Below are positions 44,125-53,104 of a stretch of 64,000 nt of DNA, in pieces. How positions within the stretch are numbered: the first letter of the stretch is position 1; each line of letters opens with the position of its first letter. The position numbers and the translations under genes are program-made. Source of the DNA: an uncultured Spirochaetales bacterium. Lineage in GTDB: Bacteria; Spirochaetota; Spirochaetia; Sphaerochaetales; Sphaerochaetaceae. The notes below the pieces were generated by a model, which ran no database searches, was not told where the DNA came from, and saw nothing but the letters and a program-made list of their open reading frames with translations. The DNA lies in contig CAKQTE010000019.1 in NCBI GenBank assembly GCA_934276485.1, positions 7,111 through 71,110 of the forward strand. Reading direction: 5' to 3'.

Positions 44125-46344
44125 ATGACTAAAGCCAGGAAAGCCATTGTCTTATTTGTTTTGTTTGTTTGCTCTTTGTCATCTCTATGTGCTAAGACAA
44201 AGTTTGCTCTTGTTCTTTCAGGAGGTGGCGCAAGAGGGATAGCCCATATTCCAGTTATACAGGAGCTAGAGAAGAGAGGTATTGTTCCGGATTTGGTAGT
44301 TGGGACAAGTATGGGAGCTCTTGTTGGTGGTTTATATGCCTCCGGTTGGACTGGTGATGAGCTAGAGAATCTTGTCTTGAATAACGATATCTTGGGCAAG
44401 ATGATGATCCTGAACAACAGATCTGGCAAAGGTTCTTTCTTGAGCCCTGATTCGCTATCTGAAGACAATATCGTTCTTATGGAATTTGGCTCTCAAGGAA
44501 TTGGGTCTTCAAATGGCGTATTGGACGATCAGACTGTCAATGGATTCTTGAGAGAGAACCTTGTGAAGGTTTTGGATATCAAGGATTTTGATGATCTATC
44601 GATACCATTTAGGGCAATAGGGACCGATATCACAAACGGCGGTGAGATTGTCTTCGACTCAGGCTCTATGTATACAGCGCTAAGGGCCTCGATGTCACTT
44701 CCAATAGTTTTCCCTCCTGTCAAGCTTGAGAACAATGTCTATGTCATGGATGGAGGATTGGTTAATAACCTTCCTGTGAATATCGCAAAGAATTGGGGTG
44801 CCGATATTATATTGGCAGTCGATGTAAATGATGCTTTGAATACCAATAAGAAAGTCTCTTCCCAAGAGTTGGAAACTCTCTCTGGTTCGATCAGTGCTTT
44901 CACACGTTCATTGAATATGTCAAATAGTGTTCCTCAATATGAGCTTGCTGATTGGGTGTTGGTTCCAAATGTAAATGACTTTGACACAATTGCTTTCAAC
45001 AAGACAGAAGATATTCTTACTGCAGGCAGGGAGTGTGTCTACGACAATATCGAGGTTTTTGACAAGATTGAACAGCTGACAAAGAGAAGCAAGAACGAAT
45101 TTGTCAAATATAGAGATAGAGACGATGTAGTGATATATCAAATAGATAAGGGCAAGGTTGTCGGTTTTGATAAAGAGCTTAGAGCTTTCATTGGCGAAAA
45201 GTTCGACAAGGAAACAACAGTTAAGTTCGAAGAACTCCTGTTGGATATCAAATACCACAATAGATTCAAGGACATATCGTATGAATTCAATGATGGTGTG
45301 ATCTCTCTTCTTTGCACTGAATACAACACAATGGATGGTGCATTCTCTCTTGGCGCAAGCGGGGCTATGGGGGTTGAATACAATGGAAGCGACGATCCAT
45401 TCTTTGTTGTTCTTCCAAAGTTATCTGTTGCAGTTCAATATCATGCAGCGCAGAAAGCCATTATATCTGCAGCTCTTGCCTATCATGATACCTTGACTTT
45501 GCAATCAAGATTCAGTGTACCAATGTACAAGAACTCATATTACTATGCTGGTTTTGACCTTGATTACCTTAATATGTCTATGATCACGATCCCTACAAAG
45601 AAAGGGCACTTGGTTAGAAACGATATGGGTGCAAGCATAGTCACAGGTTTCTTTTGGGATCCAGCTCTTAAGTTTGTAGCAAATGTTGCAGGTGGATTTG
45701 ATTATGCCCACCTGGTTGGACTATATGATCCAACAGATGAAGGTAGGGAACTTATTCCATATTCAAACTTGGGATATGCATATTTTGTAACAAGCTTGAA
45801 TTACAATTCATTGGATAGAAAGAAAGCAATGAAGAGTGGTGCTAAGTTCGATATCTCACTATCAGTGGGTGCAGACATAGACTTTGAAAACAGCAATGAT
45901 GTTTCTTTTGCATATGACTTCGAATCAAATGGTTCATTCGTCTTTGGTAAGCATAATGATTACTTTAAAGGTGTTCTTGATTTCGAAATTGATACAATCA
46001 GGAGAAACCCATATCTAAGTAAGGCATATAAGGCCACATATGGAGGAGGCATTCCTACTATGGATTACATCTATTCATCATTAGGTGTAAGGTGCTCGAT
46101 TCCTGGCACACAATTCTTTATAGATGCATCTCCTTATGTTGAGTTCTTCCAACGCTATGTTGCAAGTAATGATATATACTGGACACAGGACAGGAATCTT
46201 GTTCCTTTCTCTACATTAAACACTTGGTCTTTGGGCGCTAAGCTCACACTTGGTATGTCAACAGAGGTAGGTACTATATATTTTGATATGTTCATGGGTG
46301 GTTCTGATACCTTTAAGTGTTCTGTTTTGTTAGGATTAAGGTAA
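44125..46344 (+). CDS. Patatin-like phospholipase fused to an outer-membrane barrel (type Vd autotransporter-like)
   Basis: A 739-aa exported protein. A signal peptide (cleavage near C-A-K at about 22) precedes a patatin domain with the oxyanion hole G-G-G-A-R-G at 33-38, nucleophile Ser62 in G-T-S-M-G and the catalytic Asp in D-G-G near 209. A POTRA-like segment follows around 320-400. The last 330 residues are strand-rich with the composition of a BamA-like barrel, ending G-L-R. This order matches PlpD/FplA-type class A1 phospholipases of the type Vd secretion pathway. GGAGG precedes the ATG. Confidence 0.88.
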   Translation: MTKARKAIVLFVLFVCSLSSLCAKTKFALVLSGGGARGIAHIPVIQELEKRGIVPDLVVGTSMGALVGGLYASGWTGDELENLVLNNDILGKMMILNNRSGKGSFLSPDSLSEDNIVLMEFGSQGIGSSNGVLDDQTVNGFLRENLVKVLDIKDFDDLSIPFRAIGTDITNGGEIVFDSGSMYTALRASMSLPIVFPPVKLENNVYVMDGGLVNNLPVNIAKNWGADIILAVDVNDALNTNKKVSSQELETLSGSISAFTRSLNMSNSVPQYELADWVLVPNVNDFDTIAFNKTEDILTAGRECVYDNIEVFDKIEQLTKRSKNEFVKYRDRDDVVIYQIDKGKVVGFDKELRAFIGEKFDKETTVKFEELLLDIKYHNRFKDISYEFNDGVISLLCTEYNTMDGAFSLGASGAMGVEYNGSDDPFFVVLPKLSVAVQYHAAQKAIISAALAYHDTLTLQSRFSVPMYKNSYYYAGFDLDYLNMSMITIPTKKGHLVRNDMGASIVTGFFWDPALKFVANVAGGFDYAHLVGLYDPTDEGRELIPYSNLGYAYFVTSLNYNSLDRKKAMKSGAKFDISLSVGADIDFENSNDVSFAYDFESNGSFVFGKHNDYFKGVLDFEIDTIRRNPYLSKAYKATYGGGIPTMDYIYSSLGVRCSIPGTQFFIDASPYVEFFQRYVASNDIYWTQDRNLVPFSTLNTWSLGAKLTLGMSTEVGTIYFDMFMGGSDTFKCSVLLGLR

Positions 46345-47348
46345 TGTACACACGTTGGAATAGTTATCCTGAATACTTGAAGAGAAAATATGGTCATCCT
46401 GTATATAGAATAGGCGTGGATGGTGGCTTTAATTGTCCTAATAGGGACAAGAGCCACTACGGCGGTTGCACATTCTGCGATGGCACTGGATCTGTTGCTG
46501 TATATCAAAGAAACACCGAAAGTGGTTTTTTCAGGAATGCCAGCTATCAAGAGAATGTTGCAAAGAACATCCTCGATAGGTTTGCCTCCATTGAAAAACA
46601 GATTGAGAAAGGAAAGCGCTTTGTTCAGACTAGATACAAAGCTCAAGAATGTTCTCTTTATTTTCAATCTTGGACAAACACATACGATAGCGTTGACAAC
46701 CTAAAGAGTATCTATGATAAGGCTCTTTCCTATGGACCATTTAGGGAGTTCATAATATCCACACGCCCTGATGTACTTCCAGATGAGGTTTGTGCTCTTC
46801 TTGCTTCCTATTCATGTGATGATATGGAAGTGTGGGTAGAGCTTGGGCTGCAGACATCTAATGATGAGACGCTGAAAAAGATAAACAGAGGTCATGATTC
46901 ATATTCTTATGTAAGTGCTGTCAAAAGAGCTCACAGCTATGGTTTGAAAGTATCAACACATGTCATTCTTGGCCTGCCTGGAGAGACTCGTAACGATTAC
47001 CTAAATACAATCGATTTTGTGAACGAAGTAGGAAGCGAGGGTGTGAAGATCCATAATCTGCATGTTCCGGGAGGAACGCGTATCGCAGATGATTATCTGG
47101 AAGGCACATTCACGATCTCTAGTGAAGAGAGGCACTTGGAAAATACAGAGCTTGCATTAAGACGCTTGAATCCTGAGATTGTTGTACAGCGTCTTATATG
47201 CGAAACTCCGATGCATAGACTGATTGCACCAAGGCATTTTCCAGATAAATCACTGTTTCTTTCGCACTTGGAGCGAAATATGATTGAACATGGCACTATG
47301 CAAGGGGATGATTATAAGCGCTCTAGAAGTTCCTCTAGCTCTTTGTAG
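46344..47348 (+). CDS. Radical SAM protein, YhcC/TIGR01212 family
   Basis: A 334-aa radical SAM enzyme. The cluster cysteines are C31, C42 and C45 (N-C-P-N-R-D, then G-G-C-T-F-C), with the wide spacing of the Elp3-like YhcC group. Typical blocks Y-F-Q-S-W-T-N-T-Y, E-L-G-L-Q-T and H-V-I-L-G-L-P-G-E-T follow. The substrate of this family is unknown. Start 46344 overlaps the patatin stop (TAATG). The last 12 codons overlap the convergent HAD gene. Confidence 0.9.
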   Translation: MYTRWNSYPEYLKRKYGHPVYRIGVDGGFNCPNRDKSHYGGCTFCDGTGSVAVYQRNTESGFFRNASYQENVAKNILDRFASIEKQIEKGKRFVQTRYKAQECSLYFQSWTNTYDSVDNLKSIYDKALSYGPFREFIISTRPDVLPDEVCALLASYSCDDMEVWVELGLQTSNDETLKKINRGHDSYSYVSAVKRAHSYGLKVSTHVILGLPGETRNDYLNTIDFVNEVGSEGVKIHNLHVPGGTRIADDYLEGTFTISSEERHLENTELALRRLNPEIVVQRLICETPMHRLIAPRHFPDKSLFLSHLERNMIEHGTMQGDDYKRSRSSSSSL

Positions 47349-47983
47349 CTTGATACGCTATATGTAGCTCTTTCGGATTTCTTTCCATCGAAGTTGATCC
47401 AGACGGAGTCTATTCCAGCATTGATTGCACCTTGGATATCACTCTTGTCGCTGTCTCCGATAACAAGGCATTCTTCTGGTTTTCTTCCAATGACGGACAA
47501 TACTTCATCGAAAAATGCCTTATCTGGTTTTTGAAGTCCCATTTCCTGTGAGATGAATAGATGTTGGAAGTACTTTCCTGTGTTGGTTCTATCAATTCTT
47601 CCATGCTGGGTTTTGGCAATCCCGTTTGTGATGATTGACATATCCCTGTCTTTGATATGTTCAAGAAAGTCCACAGCACCGGGAATCATGATTCCAGCTC
47701 TTGATAGGTTTTCTACATAATCCTCTCCAGAGATCAAAGCACTTTGATGTAGCTTTAGCTTGTCAAATAGAAGTTGGAATCTCTTTGTCTTTAGCTCTTC
47801 CTGTGTCAGGGTTCCTTTCTCATAACACTCCCAGCACCATTTGTTTCCGCTTTCATATAGTTCGAAGTTTTCCTTTGTATATGCGATACCATTCTTGGTA
47901 AATACTTTCTCAAGTGATATACGGGCAGAGGCAGCAAAGTCATAGAGTGTGCCATCAGCATCAAATAATAGATATTTCTTCAT
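47312..47983 (-). CDS. HAD family hydrolase, YjjG-like nucleotidase
   Basis: A 223-aa phosphatase. Motif I is F-D-A-D-G-T-L-Y with nucleophile Asp8 and acid Asp10. Motif II is I-I-T-N-G-I-A near 107 and motif IV is V-I-G-D-S-D-K-S-D near 176. The cap domain is of the YjjG type, which dephosphorylates pyrimidine nucleotides and cleans up non-canonical ones. Start 47983 gives the standard N-terminus. The 3' end overlaps the convergent radical SAM gene by 37 nt. Confidence 0.88.
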   Translation of the reverse strand: MKKYLLFDADGTLYDFAASARISLEKVFTKNGIAYTKENFELYESGNKWCWECYEKGTLTQEELKTKRFQLLFDKLKLHQSALISGEDYVENLSRAGIMIPGAVDFLEHIKDRDMSIITNGIAKTQHGRIDRTNTGKYFQHLFISQEMGLQKPDKAFFDEVLSVIGRKPEECLVIGDSDKSDIQGAINAGIDSVWINFDGKKSERATYSVSSYKELEELLERL

Positions 47984-48122
47984 ATGTTCATTATCTGATG
48001 AAACAACACCAAGTGGCAATAAGATGAAAAGTTATCCAAAAGAGATAAAATGTTGGGCAATTCTGCATTTCGATTGGACAAATGGCAAATCTATGTCGAT
48101 ATTCAATATAAGAGGTACAGAG

Positions 48123-48734
48123 ATGAAAAAGTTCATATTCAGTATTTTGGCTTCCCTTATATTCATCGGAGTTGGAGTTTTCATGATAGCAATGCCAAAG
48201 GCTTTCCTTGGTATTCTTGTTATAATATTCTCAATTTTCTTGATCATTGGCGCTATCAAATCCATCGTTATGCTATTCAAGCTCAAGCTTTTGAATACAA
48301 AGCTTAAGATCACAATCACTTTCAAGGCATTATTGAATATCGTAATTGGTGTTATTGCAATTGTATTGGCTGCAAAGAACCCTGCAGCTATTTCTACAAT
48401 CCTTGTTTATTTGATTGCAATTGATTTCTTTGCAAATTCCATTGTCGATATGTTCGATTACGCAATGCTAAGAAAGCTTGCAATTCCATCAGGAACACTT
48501 GGATTCGAGATCTTTACATCTCTCTTGTTTGGAATTCTCTTCTTGATCTTCCCTCAGATTATATCTGATATAGCAGTAACCATTCTTGCAGTGGTCGTAA
48601 TCTGTGTTGGAGTAATGGTTGCTCTATTTGGAATTTACTCATTCTACATTGATCGCCAATTCAAGAAGTTCGGAATCAATCGTAAGGAAGGAAAATCAGC
48701 AGAAGCTGAATTTACAGAAGTCGATAATAACTAG
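48123..48734 (+). CDS. DUF308/HdeD-like membrane protein
   Basis: A 203-aa protein of six predicted helices in three pairs (about 5-45, 60-110 and 120-175), with a charged acidic tail. The pattern matches the HdeD/DUF308 family, known in enterobacteria as an acid-resistance membrane protein of unclear mechanism. The ATG at 48123 is used because AGAGG lies upstream and it opens directly with a membrane helix; the longer frame back to 47949 overlaps the divergent HAD gene. A bidirectional terminator follows. Confidence 0.75.
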   Translation: MKKFIFSILASLIFIGVGVFMIAMPKAFLGILVIIFSIFLIIGAIKSIVMLFKLKLLNTKLKITITFKALLNIVIGVIAIVLAAKNPAAISTILVYLIAIDFFANSIVDMFDYAMLRKLAIPSGTLGFEIFTSLLFGILFLIFPQIISDIAVTILAVVVICVGVMVALFGIYSFYIDRQFKKFGINRKEGKSAEAEFTEVDNN

Positions 48735-48744
48735 AGATTAAAAA

Positions 48745-48774
48745 GGGGAGTGCGATAAAACACTCCCCATCTTA
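48745..48774. terminator. Bidirectional terminator
   Basis: A perfect 8-bp stem GGGGAGTG/CACTCCCC with an 8-nt loop lies between convergent genes. On the minus strand it is followed by TTTTT, so it suits the thioredoxin operon best. Confidence 0.8.
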
Positions 48775-48787
48775 TTGCGGCTTTGAT

Positions 48788-49096
48788 TTAGATGCCTAGA
48801 AATCTTCTAAGTCCACCTTCATCCATAGCTCCAATGTTCTTGTTTACAACCTCTCCATTCTTGATAGCAAAAAGAGTTGGGATTGATTGAACGCCATACA
48901 TCTGAGCAAGCTCTGGGTTTTCATCGACATTGCACTTTACGATCTTTACATTGTCGAACTTAGGCGCTACCGCTTCCAAAATCTTTCCTTGCATCTTACA
49001 AGGTCCACACCAATCTGCGTAGAAGTCCAAAAGAATTGTCTTGTCTGATTTGAGAACTTCTGCCTCAAAACTATCTTTGTTAACGTGAGTTATCAT
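48788..49096 (-). CDS. trxA: Thioredoxin
   Basis: A 102-aa thioredoxin with the active site W-C-G-P-C at 29-33 and the cis-Pro segment S-I-P-T-L near 74. It reduces protein disulfides in the cytoplasm, with reductase elsewhere in the genome. Length and motifs are standard. It is the last gene of a minus-strand run with a lipoprotein and a HIT protein, separated by 14 nt. Confidence 0.96.
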   Translation of the reverse strand: MITHVNKDSFEAEVLKSDKTILLDFYADWCGPCKMQGKILEAVAPKFDNVKIVKCNVDENPELAQMYGVQSIPTLFAIKNGEVVNKNIGAMDEGGLRRFLGI

Positions 49097-49110
49097 ATGA
49101 GTAATCTCCT

Positions 49111-49551
49111 TTATTGATTAGAATCTAATAATGGAAACTCAGTTTCGGCAAGTATAGCTGGTATATCTCCTACATATAGACTGATAGTATCTGTATTGAA
49201 TGGCCTATCTGAAAGGATGATAGTTGTACCATTTAGTTCAAAGATATTGGCAAAGTATTGCTTGAAAGCACTTTGGTTTTCCTCGCTTCCTATCAATATA
49301 AGTAGATCTGGATTCAATTCCTTTAGCATTTCAACTGCGTCTGAAATCTCTTCTGTGTTGATAGGATCGAATCCAAGTTCCAAGAATATCGCACTTGCCT
49401 TAGCCCCTTGCGCGCTTGAAGAAGGAATAAGCTTTGTCGATGGCGCATTAACTTGCTTTGGAATCGATATATTTGCGCGTCCTTCTGCAATTGTGTATGT
49501 GCTGCAGGAAACTGCCAACAGTAGCAGCAATGGGATTATTGCTTTTCTCAT
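49111..49551 (-). CDS. Small lipoprotein of unknown function
   Basis: A 146-aa lipoprotein: signal with lipobox A-V-S-C at about 13-16, then a low-complexity Ser/Pro segment. A small alpha/beta domain with E-M-L-K-E-L-N-P-D-L-L-I-L-I-G-S-E follows. That stretch resembles a nucleotide- or receiver-type fold, but no family is recognised. Its start overlaps the HIT gene's stop by 4 nt, so the two are translationally coupled. Confidence 0.7.
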   Translation of the reverse strand: MRKAIIPLLLLLAVSCSTYTIAEGRANISIPKQVNAPSTKLIPSSSAQGAKASAIFLELGFDPINTEEISDAVEMLKELNPDLLILIGSEENQSAFKQYFANIFELNGTTIILSDRPFNTDTISLYVGDIPAILAETEFPLLDSNQ

Positions 49552-49949
49552 ATCTTTAGTTTCTCTCCATATATTGCAATCTCACCATCTTCATATTTGT
49601 CTTTCTTGAAGCAAGGTGTCTTTCCATCTCCATTGAATCTTGGAATTACATGGATATGTAGGTGAGGAACTTCCTGACCGGATGCAGGAGAGTTGTTGAT
49701 CATGATGTTTGTGCCATCAGCCTTAAGCTCGGTGCGCATCTTCTGGTCTAGCAGACGTGCAACGTGCATCATGTGATTCAATGTCTCTTCATCTATATCT
49801 GTAAATGTAGGATAGCACTCCCTGGATATTACCAAAGCGTGTCCCTTTGAGACTGGATTGATGTCGAGAATGACGAAGCATTTTTCGTCTTCATGCAATT
49901 TGACAGATGGAATCTGTCCATCACGTATCATTTCAAATATAGTAGCCAT
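49548..49949 (-). CDS. HIT family nucleotide hydrolase/transferase
   Basis: A 133-aa histidine-triad protein. The triad reads H-L-H-I-H at 96-100, preceded by G-Q-E-V-P; the catalytic histidine is His98. The closest type is the HINT/Fhit-like group (YcfF, HinT), which hydrolyses purine phosphoramidates or dinucleoside polyphosphates. It heads the HIT-lipoprotein-thioredoxin run and is divergent from fusA. Confidence 0.92.
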   Translation of the reverse strand: MATIFEMIRDGQIPSVKLHEDEKCFVILDINPVSKGHALVISRECYPTFTDIDEETLNHMMHVARLLDQKMRTELKADGTNIMINNSPASGQEVPHLHIHVIPRFNGDGKTPCFKKDKYEDGEIAIYGEKLKI

Positions 49950-50094
49950 AGTCTGATTTTACACAGCGTAAAAGATTTTTTAAAGCGATAGTTGGCTTTT
50001 TACTCTATTTTGTCTGGAAATTAACATTGAAATGAAAAATGATTGTTTTTGTAACTCTTTTTTCCTTATAACTATAGATTAGCTAATTGGATAC

Positions 50095-50213
50095 TTGAAT
50101 AAAAAGCGGAAAATCAACTAATATGCTAGACGGTGACGCTTTGTCACAAAATATATAATAAATAATCCAGCAATGCTGGTGAGCTAATAAACTTATAAGA
50201 GGAAAGAAAAACT
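50095..50213 (+). promoter_or_regulatory. fusA promoter and structured leader
   Basis: A plausible promoter has TTGAAT at 50095-50100, 18 nt, then TAATAT at 50119-50124. The leader after it contains two small hairpins, GTGAC/GTCAC at 50133-50147 and CCAGC/GCTGG at 50167-50179. AGAGGAAAG lies upstream of the ATG. The hairpins lack T runs and are not obvious terminators; they could affect mRNA stability or translation. Confidence 0.5.
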
Positions 50214-52340
50214 ATGCCACATGATCTTTTAGGTATGAGAAATATCGGAATCAGTGCTCATATTGACTCCGGTAAGACAACCCTTTCAGAGCGTATTCTT
50301 TATTACAGTGGAAAGATCCACGCTATTCACGATGTCCGTGGCAAGGACGGCGTTGGTGCAACCATGGACTCCATGGAGCTTGAGAGAGAAAGAGGAATTA
50401 CAATTGCTTCAGCAGCAACCAACGTTACTTGGAAGGGACATGAGATCAACATTATCGATACTCCCGGACACGTTGACTTCACAGTTGAGGTAGAGAGATC
50501 TTTGCGTGTTCTTGATGGAGCTATTCTTGTTCTTTGCTCTGTTGCAGGTGTTCAGTCACAGTCAATCACTGTTGACCGCCAGATGAAGAGATATCATGTA
50601 CCACGTCTTGCTTTCGTTAACAAGTGTGATAGAACTGGTGCTAACCCACTCAGAGTTAAGGATCAGCTTATTGAGAAGCTTGGCTTGAACGCTGTACTCA
50701 TGGAGCTTCCAATCGGACTCGAAGATAAGCTTCAGGGCGTAATCGATCTAGTTGCTATGAAGGCTTATTACTTCGATGGCGGCGCATCAGGTGAGGATGT
50801 AAGAGTCGAAGAGATTCCAGCTGACATGCTTGCTGATGCAGAAGCTAAGAGAGAAGAGATGCTTGAGACTGTATCTATGTGCACAGGCAACGAAGCATTG
50901 ATGGAAGCACTTCTCGAAGATCCAGAGAACGTTTCAATCGATCTCATTAAGGAATGTGTAAGAAGAGGAACAATCGCTCTTGAGCTCTGCCCTGTATTCA
51001 TGGGTTCTGCATACAAGAACAAGGGTATCCAGCCACTATTGGATGCTGTTGTTGATTATCTTCCAAACCCAACAGATGTTACAAACATTGCATTGGATCT
51101 TGATGACAACGAGAAGGAAGTTGTTCTTAAGTCAGATGAGAACGCTAAGCCTGTTGTTCTTGCATTCAAGCTTGAAGATGGTCAGTTCGGTCAGCTCACA
51201 TACATCAGAGTTTACCAGGGAACAATCAAGAAGGGCGACACTCTATACAACACAAGAACAAGAAAGAAGTTCAACGTTGGTAGACTTGTTAAGATGCACG
51301 CTTCAACAATGGAAGATGTTTCAGAGTGTGGTTGTGGTGAAATTGCAGCTCTCTTTGGTATCGATTGTGCATCCGGTGATACATTCTGTGATCCAAGCTT
51401 GAACTACTCTCTAACAAGTATGTTCGTTCCAGCTCCTGTAATCTCACTTGCTATCAAGCCAGTAGACAAAAAGGCTGCTGATAACATGGCTAAGGCTCTT
51501 AACAGATTCACAAAGGAAGACCCAACATTCCAGACATATGTTGATCCTGAATCAAATCAGACTATCATCAAGGGAATGGGAGAGCTTCACCTAGATGTTT
51601 ACATCGAGAGAATGAAGAGAGAGTACAAGGCTGAGGTAGAAGTAGGTAAGCCAGAGGTAGCTTATAGAGAAGCTATCACACAGAGAGCAGACTTCAACTT
51701 CACACATAAGAAGCAGACTGGTGGTTCTGGTCAGTATGCTCGTGTTGCAGGTTACATCGAACCAACTGTTGCCGCTAGCGATGATGAGCCAGCTAAGGAC
51801 TATGAGTTTGTTGATGAAGTTAAGGGTGGTGCAATTCCTACAGAGTACATCCCATCTTGTGATAAGGGCTTCCAGCTCGCTATCAAGAAGGGTACTCAGA
51901 TTGGATTCCCTGTAATTGGTGTTAAGTGTGTTGTAAACGATGGTGCATGGCACCCAGTCGACTCTTCAGACCAGGCATTCCAGACAGCAGCTCTTGGTGC
52001 ATTCAGAGATGCTTATGAGAAGGCTAAGCCAGCTATCCTAGAACCTATCATGAAGGTTGAGGTAGAGGGTCCATCAGAGTTCCAGGGTAACATCTTCGGT
52101 TCTATCAACCAGAGAAGAGGTATGATCGTTTCTTCTACAGAAGATAACAACCAGTGTACAGTTATTGCTGAAGTTCCACTCTCAGAGATGTTCGGATATT
52201 CAACAGTTCTAAGATCTCTCACTCAGGGTAAGGCAGAGTTCACAATGGAAGTTGCTAAGTATGGCAAGGTTCCACAGTCAGTTGCTGAAGAACTCAAGAA
52301 GGCTTACGAAGAGAAGAGAAAGAAGGAAGCTGGTAAATAA
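50214..52340 (+). CDS. fusA: Elongation factor G
   Basis: A 708-aa translational GTPase that moves tRNA and mRNA through the ribosome. G1 is A-H-I-D-S-G-K-T-T at 15-23, switch II is D-T-P-G-H near 84, and G4 is N-K-C-D near 137. The opening R-N-I-G-I-S-A-H-I-D-S-G-K is that of the mitochondrial EF-G1/spirochaete-planctomycete type rather than ordinary bacterial EF-G. Codon usage looks strongly biased (AAG, GTT, CTT), as expected of a highly expressed gene. It is monocistronic with a strong terminator, and not in the usual str operon with rpsL, rpsG and tuf. Confidence 0.95.
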   Translation: MPHDLLGMRNIGISAHIDSGKTTLSERILYYSGKIHAIHDVRGKDGVGATMDSMELERERGITIASAATNVTWKGHEINIIDTPGHVDFTVEVERSLRVLDGAILVLCSVAGVQSQSITVDRQMKRYHVPRLAFVNKCDRTGANPLRVKDQLIEKLGLNAVLMELPIGLEDKLQGVIDLVAMKAYYFDGGASGEDVRVEEIPADMLADAEAKREEMLETVSMCTGNEALMEALLEDPENVSIDLIKECVRRGTIALELCPVFMGSAYKNKGIQPLLDAVVDYLPNPTDVTNIALDLDDNEKEVVLKSDENAKPVVLAFKLEDGQFGQLTYIRVYQGTIKKGDTLYNTRTRKKFNVGRLVKMHASTMEDVSECGCGEIAALFGIDCASGDTFCDPSLNYSLTSMFVPAPVISLAIKPVDKKAADNMAKALNRFTKEDPTFQTYVDPESNQTIIKGMGELHLDVYIERMKREYKAEVEVGKPEVAYREAITQRADFNFTHKKQTGGSGQYARVAGYIEPTVAASDDEPAKDYEFVDEVKGGAIPTEYIPSCDKGFQLAIKKGTQIGFPVIGVKCVVNDGAWHPVDSSDQAFQTAALGAFRDAYEKAKPAILEPIMKVEVEGPSEFQGNIFGSINQRRGMIVSSTEDNNQCTVIAEVPLSEMFGYSTVLRSLTQGKAEFTMEVAKYGKVPQSVAEELKKAYEEKRKKEAGK

Positions 52341-52364
52341 TCAAATTAACCACTACTAATATAG

Positions 52365-52397
52365 AAAGGTCATGCAGCGATGTATGGCCTTTTTTGC
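52365..52397 (+). terminator. Terminator of fusA
   Basis: A 12-bp stem with two G-U pairs (AAAGGTCATGCA with TGTATGGCCTTT) is capped by a GCGA tetraloop and followed by T residues. Confidence 0.88.
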
Positions 52398-52445
52398 CCC
52401 TTATATACTTTGTAATTCATTCTATTATGATACAGAGGCTACAAA

Positions 52446-52913
52446 ATGAAATATGATTATGATATTCAGAAATTAACTACAGCATTCTTCGAAGACTATC
52501 CTTCAGATATATACCCAGAACTAATGAATAAGCTAGGGCGCCCATATAACTGTTTGCTTTTAGAAACACATTATGACTATTATATCTGTATTCCATTTAG
52601 GTCTAATATTCATCATAAACAGGCATTCCTGTTTAAGGATTCTCGACGTTCAAGGCAGACTCGTTCCGGTCTAGATTATTCCAAGATGGTAATTATTAAA
52701 AATGCAGATAAGTATTTGACTAACCAAAATGTTGCTGTTGACAACGATGAGTATAATGAAGCACAGCGGAACATTGAACGAATTGTATTTGAGGCATTGG
52801 ATTATTTGGATTCATATATAGAATACGTAAAGAATGGAGAAGCTGGTAACGCTAATACTAGAATTCGATTTAAGTATTCGACACTGAGGTATTTCAACGA
52901 TATTTTGTTGTAA
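52446..52913 (+). CDS. Type III toxin-antitoxin toxin, TenpN-like endoribonuclease
   Basis: A 155-aa protein that resembles the TenpN/ToxN/CptN superfamily. Type III toxins are endoribonucleases that both cut and are held inactive by a repeat RNA. Key similarities are G-R-P-Y-N-C-L-L at about 31-38, I-P-F-R-S-N-I-H-H-K at 49-58 and S-G-L-D-Y-S-K at 74-80. These follow the conserved core I-P-L-R-S, then G-L-D-Y-S-K. Context supports it: a promoter, two 53-nt repeats and a terminator lie directly downstream. AGAGG precedes the ATG. No protein antitoxin is adjacent. Assignment is from pattern memory, without alignment. Confidence 0.65.
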   Translation: MKYDYDIQKLTTAFFEDYPSDIYPELMNKLGRPYNCLLLETHYDYYICIPFRSNIHHKQAFLFKDSRRSRQTRSGLDYSKMVIIKNADKYLTNQNVAVDNDEYNEAQRNIERIVFEALDYLDSYIEYVKNGEAGNANTRIRFKYSTLRYFNDILL

Positions 52914-52922
52914 CTTATGGAG

Positions 52923-52951
52923 TTGCCTTTTTAAAGTATGTAAGGTAATAT
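52923..52951 (+). promoter_or_regulatory. Promoter of the repeat RNA antitoxin
   Basis: TTGCCT (52923-52928), exactly 17 nt, then TAATAT (52946-52951) form a near-consensus sigma70 promoter just after the toxin stop. Transcription would begin near 52958, about 34 nt before the first repeat. Confidence 0.65.
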
Positions 52952-52991
52952 TTAATTGTAGATAAATAATCTATTTTCTTCTTATTAAGAG

Positions 52992-53097
52992 AGGAGTGAA
53001 GGTGAAGACTCCTCATGAAAAATAAAAAGTGACCGAGCGAAGAAAGGAGTGAAGGTGAAGACTCCTTATAAAAAATAAAAAGTGACCGAGTGAAGAA
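52992..53097 (+). repeat. Two direct repeats of 53 bp
   Basis: Copies at 52992-53044 and 53045-53097 differ at 53014/53067 (C/T), 53017/53070 (G/A) and 53038/53091 (C/T) only. No third copy is present, and the DNA on either side is unrelated. Confidence 0.9.
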
Positions 53098-53104
53098 AAT
53101 AGTT

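Noticed and set aside
52341..52445. Antitoxin repeats upstream of the TenpN-like gene
   Set aside because: This stretch holds the fusA terminator and a short leader, and no tandem repeat is present, so the classical 5' arrangement is absent.
52992..53097. CRISPR array
   Set aside because: There are just two direct repeats with no spacers between them, no cas genes, and a period of 53 that is fully repeated. The promoter and terminator fit a repeat RNA instead.
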